Positions 23,854 through 32,778 of a stretch of 64,000 nt of DNA are shown piece by piece. The notes below the pieces were generated by a model. The model made no database searches. It was not told where the DNA came from and saw only the letters and a program-made list of their open reading frames with translations. The DNA lies in NCBI GenBank assembly GCA_963922315.1, contig CAWUID010000003.1, positions 8,605 through 72,604 of the forward strand, written 5' to 3'. A program made the position numbers and the translations under genes. Each line of letters starts with the position of its first letter. Position 1 is the stretch's first letter. This DNA comes from JAHDBG01 sp963922315 (GTDB lineage: Bacteria > Pseudomonadota > Gammaproteobacteria > Chromatiales > Chromatiaceae).

Positions 23854-26800
23854 ATGCTGATTCGTCATGGTTCTTCAGCCCTGTCTGCTTTTCGTTGCCG
23901 GAGATTGACACAGCAAGTCACGGACAGGGTGGGGCAGCCGGTTTCAATCCGGGCCAGGTTTGTTTATTTCGTTGCAACGCAACAAGCCTTGTCTGTGACA
24001 AATGTGGCAACATTAGATCGGTTATTGTCGTCCCGGCCTGAGACAACTGCATTGACCGGCACCTTGTTTCTGGTGGTACCTCGTCCCGGAACATTATCGC
24101 CCTGGTCATCGCGTGCAACGGACATTGCGCAACTTTGTGGTTTGCAGCAGGTTGCACGAATAGAGCGTGGTAAGGCCTTTTTTATCTCAGGTACAACATT
24201 CAGTCGTGCACAGTGGCAGGTGGTTGCGGAGCTGTTGCATGACCGGATGACAGAAACTGTGTTGCCTGACTTGGCAGCGGCGGAGACCTTGTTTGCCCGG
24301 ACGGAACCGGTTCCATTCGGTATGGTAGATGTGCTGCAGGATGGTGTTGCCGCCTTACGTCAGGCGGATGCGGCTCTGGGACTAGCATTGTCTGACGGTG
24401 AGATGGATTATCTGCTGACCTGTTTCCAGCAGTTGGGGCGTAATCCGACCGATGTGGAATTGATGATGTTTGCGCAGGCAAACTCAGAACATTGCCGGCA
24501 TAAGATCTTTAATGCGGACTGGATGATTGATGGGACCAGAAAGCCCCGGTCTTTATTTGATATGATCCGACACACAACGGCGCAATCACCGCAGGGTGTA
24601 TTATCAGCATATAAAGACAACGCAGCGGTGATTGATGGATATACCGGCCAGCGCTTTTTTCCGGATGCAGACGGTGTATATACCGGACATCCGGAAACCA
24701 TGCCGATTTTGTTGAAGGTTGAAACACATAATCATCCGACGGCTATCTCACCTGGCCCCGGTGCAGCGACCGGATCAGGCGGCGAGATTCGGGATGAAGG
24801 CGCAACCGGAATCGGAGCGAAACCGAAAGCGGGTTTGTGCGGGTTTTCGGTTTCAGATCTTCGTATTCCGGGCTGTGTGCAGCCATGGGAAAAAGATGTC
24901 GGCAAGCCGGCACGCATCTCTTCTGCCCTGGATATTATGCTGGAAGGCCCGATCGGGGCAGCGGCATTCAATAATGAATTCGGCCGCCCGAATCTGACGG
25001 GCTATTTCCGGACATTTACGTCAGCGGTGAATGGTGAACTGAAGGGTTATCACAAACCGATTATGCTCGCGGGTGGTCTGGGAAATGTGCGTCCGCAGCA
25101 TATTGAGAAAAAAGCATTTCCGGCGGACACGCCGCTGGTAGTGCTGGGTGGTCCGGCAATGCTGATCGGGCTGGGTGGTGGAGCAGCATCCTCAGTAGCG
25201 TCAGGTGCATCGGCGGAAGCACTGGACTTTGCTTCCGTACAACGTGCTAACCCGGAAATGGAGCGGCGCTGTCAGGAAGTGATTGATCAGTGCTGGCAAC
25301 GTGGAGATGACAATCCGATTCTGTTTATTCACGATGTGGGCGCGGGTGGACTATCCAATGCGTTGCCAGAGCTGATTCATGATGGTGGTTGCGGGGGGCG
25401 GTTTGATCTGCGCCAAGTGCCAAATGCGGACCCGGGTCTGTCGCCATTACAAATCTGGTGCAATGAAGCACAGGAACGTTATGTGCTGGCGATAGCGGCA
25501 GAACAACTCACGGCGTTTGCAGACCTGTGTCGACGGGAGCGCTGTCCGTATACGGTGGTGGGTCAGTCGACCGAACAGCAGACGATTGTGTTGGATGATC
25601 CGCAGTTTACGAACCAGCCAATTGATCTGCCGCTGGATGTCTTTCTGGGCAAGCCACCCAAAATGGTGCGTCAGGTCACTTCAGTTGCACCTTATCGGAG
25701 CGCGCTGGCGTTGGGTACTGTGTCATTAGCAGAGGCTGCCAAGCGTGTGTTACGCCTGCCGACAGTGGCGAGTAAGTCGTTTCTGATCACAATTGGAGAC
25801 CGCTCTATCACTGGTCTGGTGGCACGTGACCAGATGGTTGGCCCCTGGCAGGTGCCGGTCGCGGACGTGGCCGTGACTGCGAATGATTTTTGTGGTTTTG
25901 CCGGGGAAGCGATGGCGATGGGTGAGCGCACCCCGCTGGCGGTGCTGGATGCGCCAGCGTCAGGCCGGATGGCAGTGGGAGAAGCGATCACGAATATAGC
26001 GGCTGCCGATATTGCCCGGCTGAGTGACATTAAACTTTCTGCCAACTGGATGGCCGCAGCGGGCGCACCGGGAGCGGATGCTCAGTTGTTTGCGACGGTT
26101 GAAGCGGTTGGCATAGAACTTTGCCCGGCGCTGGGTATTGCAATACCGGTCGGCAAAGATTCACTCTCAATGCGCACCGTCTGGCAGCAGGACGGTACCG
26201 AACGCAGCATGACAGCGCCAGTCTCGCTGATCATCTCAGCCTTTGCACCAGTGACAGATGTGCGGCGCACCCTGACGCCACAATTGCATCTGGATCACGG
26301 GCCGACCGAACTGATTCTGATAGATCTGGGAGCAGGCCGGAATCGATTGGGTGCCAGCGCCCTGGCGCAAGTGTATGGGCAGACTGGTGATACGGCGGCT
26401 GATCTGGACAGTGCTGCACAGTTGCGGGCATTTTTTGCTGTGATCCAACAACTGAAACAGCATGATCTGCTCCTGGCCTACCATGACCGGTCAGACGGTG
26501 GGCTCTTTACAACCCTATGTGAGATGGCGTTTGCCGGACGGTGTGGCTTGCAGGTTGACCTGACCGGGCTGGATAAAGATGTGCTGGCTGTTTTGTTTAA
26601 CGAAGAACTGGGTGCTGTCATCCAGATACGCCAGGCTGAGCAGGAGGTTGTGCTGGCGCAATTGGCCCAGGCCGGGTTGGCGGCTTGTAGTCATCATATC
26701 GGTGTTCCGCAGACAGATCAGCAGATTCAGCTCCGGCAAAGTGGCAGCGTGCTATGGGAGACCAGCCGGGCGGCATTGCAACAAGCCTGGTCTGAAACCA

Positions 26801-27699
26801 GCTACCAGATGCAGCGATTGCGCGACCATCCTGATTGTGCCGACGAAGAATTTGCGCGGATTGCGGCGGAAGATGCCGGATTGAGTGCCCGTTTAACCTT
26901 TGATCCGTATGAATCGCTGCCACTGATTGGCGGCACCAAACCACAGATCGCGATCCTGCGGGAACAAGGGGTGAATGGCCAGATTGAAATGGCTGCTGCT
27001 TTCCATAAAGCAGGATTTACCTGCGTGGACGTGCATATGTCAGATATTCTGGCGGGCGAGGCCGTACTGGATGATTTTCATGGCCTGGTAGCCTGCGGTG
27101 GTTTCAGCTATGGCGATGTGCTGGGGGCGGGTACTGGCTGGGCCAGTGCGATTTTGTTCAATGCCCGGGTCCGGGATCAGTTTGCAGCTTTTTTCGACCG
27201 CTCAGATACGTTTACGCTCGGTGTATGTAATGGCTGTCAGATGTTGGCTCAGCTCCGTGAACTGATCCCGGGGACGGCACACTGGCCGCGTTTCGTGCGC
27301 AACCGGTCGGAGCAGTTTGAAGCCCGTCTGGTGCAGGTCGAGATACAACCATCCCCCTCCATATTGTTCACCGGAATGGCCGGGAGCCAGTTGCCGATTG
27401 TGGTGGCACATGGTGAAGGGCGTGCTGAGTTTGCCGACATGGCAGCATGGCAGGCGGCACAAGTGACATTACGTTATGTAGAACATAATGGCATGGTTGC
27501 GGCACGTTATCCGGCGAATCCGAACGGGTCGCCAGACGGGATTACCGGCTTGTGTAATGCTGACGGTCGCGTGAATATCATGATGCCGCATCCCGAACGT
27601 GTGGTGCGCACCGTGCAACATAGCTGGCACCCGGCAGATTGGGGAGAAGACGCGCCCTGGTTACGCTTATTCCGCAATGCTCGTTATTGGTTGCAATAG
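23854..27699 (+). CDS. purL: Phosphoribosylformylglycinamidine synthase PurL (large form)
   Basis: Fourth step of purine synthesis: converts FGAR, ATP and glutamine to FGAM. The 1281 residues correspond to the single-chain gram-negative enzyme. An N-terminal PurS-like domain (RPGTLSPWSSRATDIA) is followed by tandem AIRS-type synthase halves (NSEHCRHKIFNADW, ETHNHPTAISP, GRPNLTGYFR, VGKDSLSMR). The C-terminal glutaminase carries nucleophile Cys in GVCNGCQML and the His/Glu of MPHPERV. The start at ATG 23854 gives the expected N-terminus (SALSAFR). No clear terminator follows. Confidence 0.98.
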   Translation: MLIRHGSSALSAFRCRRLTQQVTDRVGQPVSIRARFVYFVATQQALSVTNVATLDRLLSSRPETTALTGTLFLVVPRPGTLSPWSSRATDIAQLCGLQQVARIERGKAFFISGTTFSRAQWQVVAELLHDRMTETVLPDLAAAETLFARTEPVPFGMVDVLQDGVAALRQADAALGLALSDGEMDYLLTCFQQLGRNPTDVELMMFAQANSEHCRHKIFNADWMIDGTRKPRSLFDMIRHTTAQSPQGVLSAYKDNAAVIDGYTGQRFFPDADGVYTGHPETMPILLKVETHNHPTAISPGPGAATGSGGEIRDEGATGIGAKPKAGLCGFSVSDLRIPGCVQPWEKDVGKPARISSALDIMLEGPIGAAAFNNEFGRPNLTGYFRTFTSAVNGELKGYHKPIMLAGGLGNVRPQHIEKKAFPADTPLVVLGGPAMLIGLGGGAASSVASGASAEALDFASVQRANPEMERRCQEVIDQCWQRGDDNPILFIHDVGAGGLSNALPELIHDGGCGGRFDLRQVPNADPGLSPLQIWCNEAQERYVLAIAAEQLTAFADLCRRERCPYTVVGQSTEQQTIVLDDPQFTNQPIDLPLDVFLGKPPKMVRQVTSVAPYRSALALGTVSLAEAAKRVLRLPTVASKSFLITIGDRSITGLVARDQMVGPWQVPVADVAVTANDFCGFAGEAMAMGERTPLAVLDAPASGRMAVGEAITNIAAADIARLSDIKLSANWMAAAGAPGADAQLFATVEAVGIELCPALGIAIPVGKDSLSMRTVWQQDGTERSMTAPVSLIISAFAPVTDVRRTLTPQLHLDHGPTELILIDLGAGRNRLGASALAQVYGQTGDTAADLDSAAQLRAFFAVIQQLKQHDLLLAYHDRSDGGLFTTLCEMAFAGRCGLQVDLTGLDKDVLAVLFNEELGAVIQIRQAEQEVVLAQLAQAGLAACSHHIGVPQTDQQIQLRQSGSVLWETSRAALQQAWSETSYQMQRLRDHPDCADEEFARIAAEDAGLSARLTFDPYESLPLIGGTKPQIAILREQGVNGQIEMAAAFHKAGFTCVDVHMSDILAGEAVLDDFHGLVACGGFSYGDVLGAGTGWASAILFNARVRDQFAAFFDRSDTFTLGVCNGCQMLAQLRELIPGTAHWPRFVRNRSEQFEARLVQVEIQPSPSILFTGMAGSQLPIVVAHGEGRAEFADMAAWQAAQVTLRYVEHNGMVAARYPANPNGSPDGITGLCNADGRVNIMMPHPERVVRTVQHSWHPADWGEDAPWLRLFRNARYWLQ

Positions 27700-27769
27700 G
27701 GGATATTGGTGAAAACAATACATTGGCTGGGCAGCGTAAGATGGACTACTTTCACAGGAGATCAGTCTC

Positions 27770-27955
27770 ATGAGCGATCTGCAACATTATGTACACGAGC
27801 GTAAAGCGGCATCAGCCGATTTTGCAGCCGATTACAATGCGGGTTATGCGCATTTCAAGGTTGAAGTCATAACGGCTGAAGCGACGAGGACGGTATCTGC
27901 AAAGCGTTCTCGCGTTAAACCCGTTGAGACAGGGTTGGAATATGGCCGGAATTAG
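27770..27955 (+). pseudogene. Short ORF resembling the N-terminus of a HigA-type antitoxin, probably degraded
   Basis: Sixty-one codons with a good ribosome site (AGGAG at 27756-27760). The first half (VHERKAASADFAADYNAGYA, HFKVEVI) looks like the start of XRE/HigA-type antitoxins, which read roughly ADPEFAADYDAGYAHFKVG before the helix-turn-helix. After residue 35 the expected HTH is missing or scrambled and the frame stops at residue 61. No RelE/HigB-like toxin is adjacent. The resemblance is from memory of the family and is weak; it may be an unrelated small protein. Confidence 0.4.
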
Positions 27956-27970
27956 GTGCTTTGTGTCTGA

Positions 27971-27987
27971 TGGGCCAGTTCCGGCAT
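27971..27987 (+). promoter_or_regulatory. Candidate sigma-54 promoter of glnA
   Basis: TGGGCCAGTTCCGGCAT has GG (27972-27973) and GC (27984-27985) separated by exactly ten bases, the essential spacing of a -24/-12 promoter. The flanks deviate from the consensus TGGCACG-N4-TTGCA. It lies about 90 bases upstream of glnA, a gene classically controlled by NtrC and sigma-54. No clear NtrC site was identified. Confidence 0.4.
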
Positions 27988-28077
27988 GTTTTATGCTTTT
28001 TAAAATAGCGTGATGGTGTTAAAGCCATCATTTCTGGTGTTTATTGAAACTTCTTACATTTCTGAAGAGAGTACCGT

Positions 28078-29487
28078 ATGGCTGCCCAAGATGTCTTAGA
28101 CATGATCAAAGAAAACGACGTGAGATACGTCGATTTCCGCTTTACCGACACTCACGGCAAAGAACAGCACGTGACTGTGCCCGCGCGGGTGGTTGATGCG
28201 GATATCTTCAAAGATGGCAAGATGTTTGATGGTTCCTCTATCTCAGGCTGGAAGAGCATCAATGAGTCTGACATGATTCTGATGCCGGAAGCTGACACTG
28301 CGGTGATGGATCCGTTTACTGATGAAGCGACCCTGAATCTGCGTTGTGATGTGCTGGAACCTGGCACCATGGCAGGTTATGAGCGTGATCCGCGTTCTGT
28401 AGCGAAACGCGCAGAAGCCTATCTGCAATCCACCGGTATTGCAGACACCGCTTATTTCGGGCCGGAACCTGAATTTTTTGTATTCGACGACGTGCGTTGG
28501 CGGAATGACATGTCCTGCGCCTTCTACCGGGTCGACTCAGAAGAAGCCGAATGGAACAGCGATAAAGGATACGAAGATGGCAACATGGGCCATCGTCCAG
28601 GTGTGAAGGGTGGATATTTCCCGGTATCACCCGTGGATTCGTTGAGCGATCTGCGGGCTGCGATGTGTGATGCAATGGAAGAAATGGGCGTGCCGGTAGA
28701 AGTGCACCATCACGAAGTTGCAACAGCCGGGCAATGTGAAATTGGTACTCAGTTCAGTACGCTGGTACAACGGGCAGACTGGAACCAGATTCTGAAATAT
28801 TGTGTACAGAATGTGGCTCATGCTTACGGAAAAACCGCCACCTTTATGCCGAAGCCACTGGTCGGTGATAATGGCTCAGGGATGCATGTGCATCAGTCGC
28901 TGGCGAAAGAGGGTAAAAACTTATTTGCTGGCGACTTGTATGGCGGCTTGTCACAAACGGCACTGTACTATATCGGCGGTATCATCAAACATGCCCGTGC
29001 GCTGAATGCATTTACCAATGCTTCAACCAATTCTTACAAGCGCCTGGTGCCCGGCTTTGAAGCACCCGTGATGCTGGCCTATTCAGCGCGTAACCGCTCT
29101 GCTTCGATTCGTATTCCTTGGGTTTCCAGCCCGAAGGCGCGCCGGATCGAAGTTCGTTTCCCGGATCCGACCGCAAACTCATATCTGGCTTTCTCTGCGC
29201 TGATGATGGCTGGTCTGGATGGTATCCAGAATCAGATTCATCCGGGTGAAGCGATGGATCAGGATCTGTATGAACTGTCAGAGCAGGAAGCGTCTGCTAT
29301 TCCGACTGTGTGCCATAGCTTAGATCAGGCTCTGGAAGCATTGAATCAGGATCGTGACTTCCTGCGCGCAGGTGACGTGTTCACGGACGATCTGATCGAC
29401 GGATATATCGGTCTGAAGATGGAGCAGGTCACACAGTTGCGTATGTCGACTCATCCGGTCGAATTTGATATGTACTATAGTCTGTAG
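28078..29487 (+). CDS. glnA: Glutamine synthetase type I
   Basis: Dodecameric enzyme that forms glutamine from glutamate, ammonia and ATP. The 469 residues include DGSSISGW, GPEPEFFVFD, GYFPVSPVDSLSDLR, NGSGMHVHQSL (substrate site), NRSASIRIP and RFPDPTANSYLAFSA. Tyr398 in QDLYELSEQE is the expected adenylylation site, indicating control by GlnE/GlnD/PII. A candidate sigma-54 promoter lies upstream and a strong hairpin downstream. It stands alone here, without ntrBC. Confidence 0.98.
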   Translation: MAAQDVLDMIKENDVRYVDFRFTDTHGKEQHVTVPARVVDADIFKDGKMFDGSSISGWKSINESDMILMPEADTAVMDPFTDEATLNLRCDVLEPGTMAGYERDPRSVAKRAEAYLQSTGIADTAYFGPEPEFFVFDDVRWRNDMSCAFYRVDSEEAEWNSDKGYEDGNMGHRPGVKGGYFPVSPVDSLSDLRAAMCDAMEEMGVPVEVHHHEVATAGQCEIGTQFSTLVQRADWNQILKYCVQNVAHAYGKTATFMPKPLVGDNGSGMHVHQSLAKEGKNLFAGDLYGGLSQTALYYIGGIIKHARALNAFTNASTNSYKRLVPGFEAPVMLAYSARNRSASIRIPWVSSPKARRIEVRFPDPTANSYLAFSALMMAGLDGIQNQIHPGEAMDQDLYELSEQEASAIPTVCHSLDQALEALNQDRDFLRAGDVFTDDLIDGYIGLKMEQVTQLRMSTHPVEFDMYYSL

Positions 29488-29527
29488 CCGTTGAGGGGTA
29501 GCGCGCTGAATGATCAGCACGTGCAAC

Positions 29528-29557
29528 CAGCCTGGAAAATCTGTGTTTTCCAGGCTG
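29528..29557 (+). terminator. Hairpin downstream of glnA
   Basis: CAGCCTGGAAAA (29528-29539) and TTTTCCAGGCTG (29546-29557) form a perfect 12-bp stem with a 6-base loop, followed by AATGCTTTT. The T tract is short, so it may be a leaky terminator or an mRNA stabiliser ahead of the CAP-domain gene, whose ribosome site follows at 29573. Confidence 0.6.
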
Positions 29558-29582
29558 AATGCTTTTATGTTCAGGAGATAAT

Positions 29583-30272
29583 ATGATGAAAAAAACCAAT
29601 AAATTAAATCGCTTCCGGGCTGGTCTGTTGTGTATCTCAACGATGCTGGCAAGCCCGATAGCGTTGAGCGAGACGTTTAATGAAGCTGTGCTGAAAGCGC
29701 ATAATGTGCTGCGGGCATTGCATCAGAATACGCCATCCCTGACATCAGATGCTACTCTGAGCAAGGAGGCACAAGCCTGGGCAGAACACTTGTTAGCGAC
29801 AGGAACACTTAAGCACAGTAGTAGCGATCAAAGATCAGGTGCTGGAGAAAACCTCTATTTTGCATCTCAAAGTAATCAGACCTTCTCCTAGGCACAGATA
29901 GACTGGATAAAGCAGAATTATCCGGGTATGGAAATCCCAGCGCCTTTTACGACGGTTAATCTGGCGTATGCAGCGGTGCATGCCTGGTATGAAGAACTTG
30001 AGAATTATGATTATCAGACAGGTAGCAGTACGAATGGCCAGGTTATCGGGCATTTCACTCAAGTTGTCTGGAAAGGCGCGACAAAATTCGGCTGTGGTGC
30101 TGCGCACAAAACAGAAGGGGAAATGGTTAAGGCTTATGTCGTATGCCGTTATGCACCAGCAGGGAATGTCAGAGGGCAATATACGGCGAATGTGTTGCCG
30201 CGTAAGCCAGGGGCAGTAACACCGAAGATTTATGAACTGAATCCGGCCATCCCTGAATACGTATATAATTGA
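29583..30272 (+). pseudogene. CAP/SCP-domain secreted protein interrupted by an in-frame amber codon
   Basis: A single reading frame encodes an extracellular CAP (SCP/PR-1) protein, broken only by TAG at 29889-29891. Before the stop are a signal peptide (NRFRAGLLCISTMLASPIALS), AHNVLRALHQNTPSL, EAQAWAEHLL and SGAGENLYF. After it come AVHAWYEELENYDY, GQVIGHFTQVVWKGATKFGCG, VVCRYAPAGNVRGQY and NVLP. All typical CAP motifs are present and in order across the TAG. A ribosome site (AGGAG) precedes ATG 29583. TAG ends other genes here (glnA, purL, hpt), so it is not reassigned. It is a recent nonsense mutation, a sequence error or a readthrough product. Confidence 0.75.
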
Positions 30273-30297
30273 TTTTGCTGCACAGACGGCATAACAA

Positions 30298-30332
30298 CCC
30301 GAGTGATGGCTTGCCATCACTCGGGTTTTTTT
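30298..30332 (+). terminator. Rho-independent terminator after the CAP-domain gene
   Basis: CCCGAGTGATGG pairs with CCATCACTCGGG around CTTG, followed by seven T. It is a strong intrinsic terminator that separates the CAP-domain locus from soxB, which begins 26 bases later. Confidence 0.9.
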
Positions 30333-30357
30333 ATGGTTTTGACGGTAGGATAACGTG

Positions 30358-32268
30358 ATGCAGAATCGACACCGGCGTGACTTTTTGCGCTATCTGGCCG
30401 CAGGTGGCGCTGCACTGGCAGGAGGTGCCTGGGCCTGGTCGCTACGTTCCGGGCAGGCTGACCGGTGGCGTGATTTTTACCAGGTACCAATGCAAGGTCA
30501 GGTCCGCATTTTGCACACGGCGGATATTCACGGGCAACTGAATCCGGTCTATTTTCGTGAGCCGAATGCGAATCTGGGGCTGGGTGAATCGTATGCACAG
30601 TTGCCGCATCTGGTGGGTAAACAACTATTAAACAAGTTACAAATTCCACCAAACAGCCCGGAAGCCTATGCTTATACTTATCTGGATTTTGAGGCTGCTG
30701 CGGCGCAATATGGACGTATGGGTGGCCTGGCGCACGTACAGACCCTGTATCGACAATTGCGGGCAGCAGCAGGTGGTGTGCAGAACACACTAACGCTGGA
30801 CAGTGGCGATTTGTGGCAGGGATCAGCTACTGCACTATGGACGCGCGGTCTGGATATGGTCGAAGCAGCTAATCTGCTGGGTATCCAGGTGATGGTGGGA
30901 CACTGGGAATTTACCTATCGTGCAGCAGAAGTGCTGAATAACCTCGCCTTATTTAAGGGAGAATTCATCGGTCAGAATGTGCGGGTGAAGGAAGAAGCCC
31001 TGTTCGGAGAGGCCTATCCGGCACTGGTTGCGCAAAATAATGGACGCGGTTTGTTTGATGAAGACAGTGGACATGCCTTTCAACCTTATGCCTTAAGAGA
31101 AGTGGCGGGACACCGGGTCGCTGTGGTCGGTCAGGCATTTCCGCGGACGGCGAACACAAATCCACCGGGCTTTATTCCGGACTGGACCTTCGGATTGCGC
31201 GAAGATGACTTAACCGACCTGGTAGCAAAAATTCGGCGTGAACATCAGCCGGCGGCTGTGGTGCTGTTATCCCATAATGGGATGGATGTGGACCTGAAGA
31301 TGGCGCGGCGGGTGCCCGGACTGGATGCGATTTTTGGTGGGCATACGCATGATGCCGTTCCTGTGCCGGTGAAAGTGCTGAATGATGCCGGAGAGTGCTG
31401 GGTGACGAATGCAGGCTCTAATGGAAAGGTCGTGGGAGTGATGGATCTGGCGATTGACGCAGGGCGGGTGCAGCGCAAGACTTATCGGATGTTACCGGTG
31501 TTTGCAGAACAATTAGAGCCTGACCCTGAAATGTGGGCCTATATCCGCCAGTTACGCGCCAGGGTATACGACAAATCCATTGTTGAAAGCCGTAACCCGC
31601 ATTATTTTTTTCAACCAGTGCGGGTGGGCAAGACCTATGCGCAGATTCTGGATGAAAAACTTGCGATAGCGGGCACTACTTTGTATCGGCGCGGCAATTT
31701 TATGGGTACCTGGGATCAGGTGATCTGTGATGCTCTGCGGGCTGAATATCAGGCCGATATCGCGTTATCGCCGGGCGTGCGCTGGGGCACCAGCGTGCTA
31801 CAGGGAGACTGGATCCGGATGGAAGATGTGATGGCGCAATGTGCCATGACCTACGGTGAGACTTATGTCACAAAGATGACTGGGCAGCAGATCGTCATGA
31901 TGCTGGAACAGGTTGCAGACAATCTGTTTGAACCGGATCCGTACCGTCAGTCCGGTGGAGATATGGTGCGGGTTGGTGGCTTGAATTACCGGATTGCACC
32001 GAAACAGCCGCTGAATCAGCGTATCAGTGATGCCAGACTGGATGATGGCAAGGCACTGGTTGCGGATCAGGAGTACATGGTGGCAGGCTGGGCGGTGGTT
32101 GGGCGAGTGCCGGAGGGGCGTCTGATCTGGGATATCGTGCGCGATTATATTCTGCGCACCAGAGATGAGCAGCAGGTGTTACAAGTCGGACGGATGAATC
32201 ATCCGACTTTGGTCGGGATGGCAGGTAATCCGGGCTTAGCCGACTACGCAGGCCAGTTAGTTGATTGA
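30358..32268 (+). CDS. soxB: Thiosulfohydrolase SoxB
   Basis: Periplasmic dimanganese enzyme that releases sulfate from the SoxYZ-bound sulfane intermediate during thiosulfate oxidation. The 636 residues start at ATG 30358, with AGGA seven bases upstream; a GTG lies one codon earlier. The signal is a Tat type (RHRRDFLRYLAAGG). Metallophosphatase motifs are LHTADIHGQL, TLDSGDLWQGSA, the SoxB-specific MVGHWEFTYR (GHxE rather than GNHE), LLSHNGMD and FGGHTHD. The C-terminal 5'-nucleotidase-like domain contains GGDMVRVGGLNYRI. No soxXYZA genes are nearby, so soxB is at a separate locus. It marks the organism as a sulfur oxidiser. Confidence 0.97.
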   Translation: MQNRHRRDFLRYLAAGGAALAGGAWAWSLRSGQADRWRDFYQVPMQGQVRILHTADIHGQLNPVYFREPNANLGLGESYAQLPHLVGKQLLNKLQIPPNSPEAYAYTYLDFEAAAAQYGRMGGLAHVQTLYRQLRAAAGGVQNTLTLDSGDLWQGSATALWTRGLDMVEAANLLGIQVMVGHWEFTYRAAEVLNNLALFKGEFIGQNVRVKEEALFGEAYPALVAQNNGRGLFDEDSGHAFQPYALREVAGHRVAVVGQAFPRTANTNPPGFIPDWTFGLREDDLTDLVAKIRREHQPAAVVLLSHNGMDVDLKMARRVPGLDAIFGGHTHDAVPVPVKVLNDAGECWVTNAGSNGKVVGVMDLAIDAGRVQRKTYRMLPVFAEQLEPDPEMWAYIRQLRARVYDKSIVESRNPHYFFQPVRVGKTYAQILDEKLAIAGTTLYRRGNFMGTWDQVICDALRAEYQADIALSPGVRWGTSVLQGDWIRMEDVMAQCAMTYGETYVTKMTGQQIVMMLEQVADNLFEPDPYRQSGGDMVRVGGLNYRIAPKQPLNQRISDARLDDGKALVADQEYMVAGWAVVGRVPEGRLIWDIVRDYILRTRDEQQVLQVGRMNHPTLVGMAGNPGLADYAGQLVD

Positions 32269-32651
32269 CGTTGTTGATGTTGCAACAGATCGCGGATTTC
32301 GGTGAGCAGCACAGTATCTGGCGGTGCAGGTTCGGCAGGGCTGCTGGCGCGTAGTTTATTCATACCTTTTATCGCCATGAAGACAGCAAATGCGACAATG
32401 GCAAAATCCAGCACAGTCTGAATGAAACTACCATAAGCAATCACAACTGCCGGGGTATCGCCGCTGGCGGCCTGCAGAGTGATCGCCAGGTTACTGAAGT
32501 CCATGCCACCCAGCAGCAAGCCGACTGGCGGCATCACGATATCGCGTACAAATGAGGATACTGCGTCGCCGAATGCGGCGCCGACTACGATACCGACTGC
32601 CATATCTACCATGTTGCCGTGCAGAACAAATTTTCTGAATTCTTGCAACAT
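32244..32651 (-). CDS. mscL: Large-conductance mechanosensitive channel MscL
   Basis: Homopentameric membrane channel that opens under osmotic downshock. The 135 residues start MLQEFRKFVLHGNMVDMAVGI, followed by TM1 and its continuation (VGAAFGDAVSSFVRDIVMPP). TM2 (TVLDFAIVAFAVFMAI) and the C-terminal helix bundle (LLTEIRDLLQ) follow. The 3' end overlaps the convergent soxB by 25 bases and the 5' end lies 20 bases from tRNA-Ile, also on the minus strand. Confidence 0.95.
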   Translation of the reverse strand: MLQEFRKFVLHGNMVDMAVGIVVGAAFGDAVSSFVRDIVMPPVGLLLGGMDFSNLAITLQAASGDTPAVVIAYGSFIQTVLDFAIVAFAVFMAIKGMNKLRASSPAEPAPPDTVLLTEIRDLLQHQQRQSTNWPA

Positions 32652-32671
32652 GGCAATGGCTCGCTGGAAAA

Positions 32672-32747
<76 letters not shown>

Positions 32748-32778
32748 GAAACATGTCATAATAACGCAATTATGTTAT

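Noticed and set aside
29889..29891. TAG as a reassigned sense codon
   Set aside because: Several intact conserved genes in the window (glnA, purL, hpt, cmk) end in TAG at the expected length.
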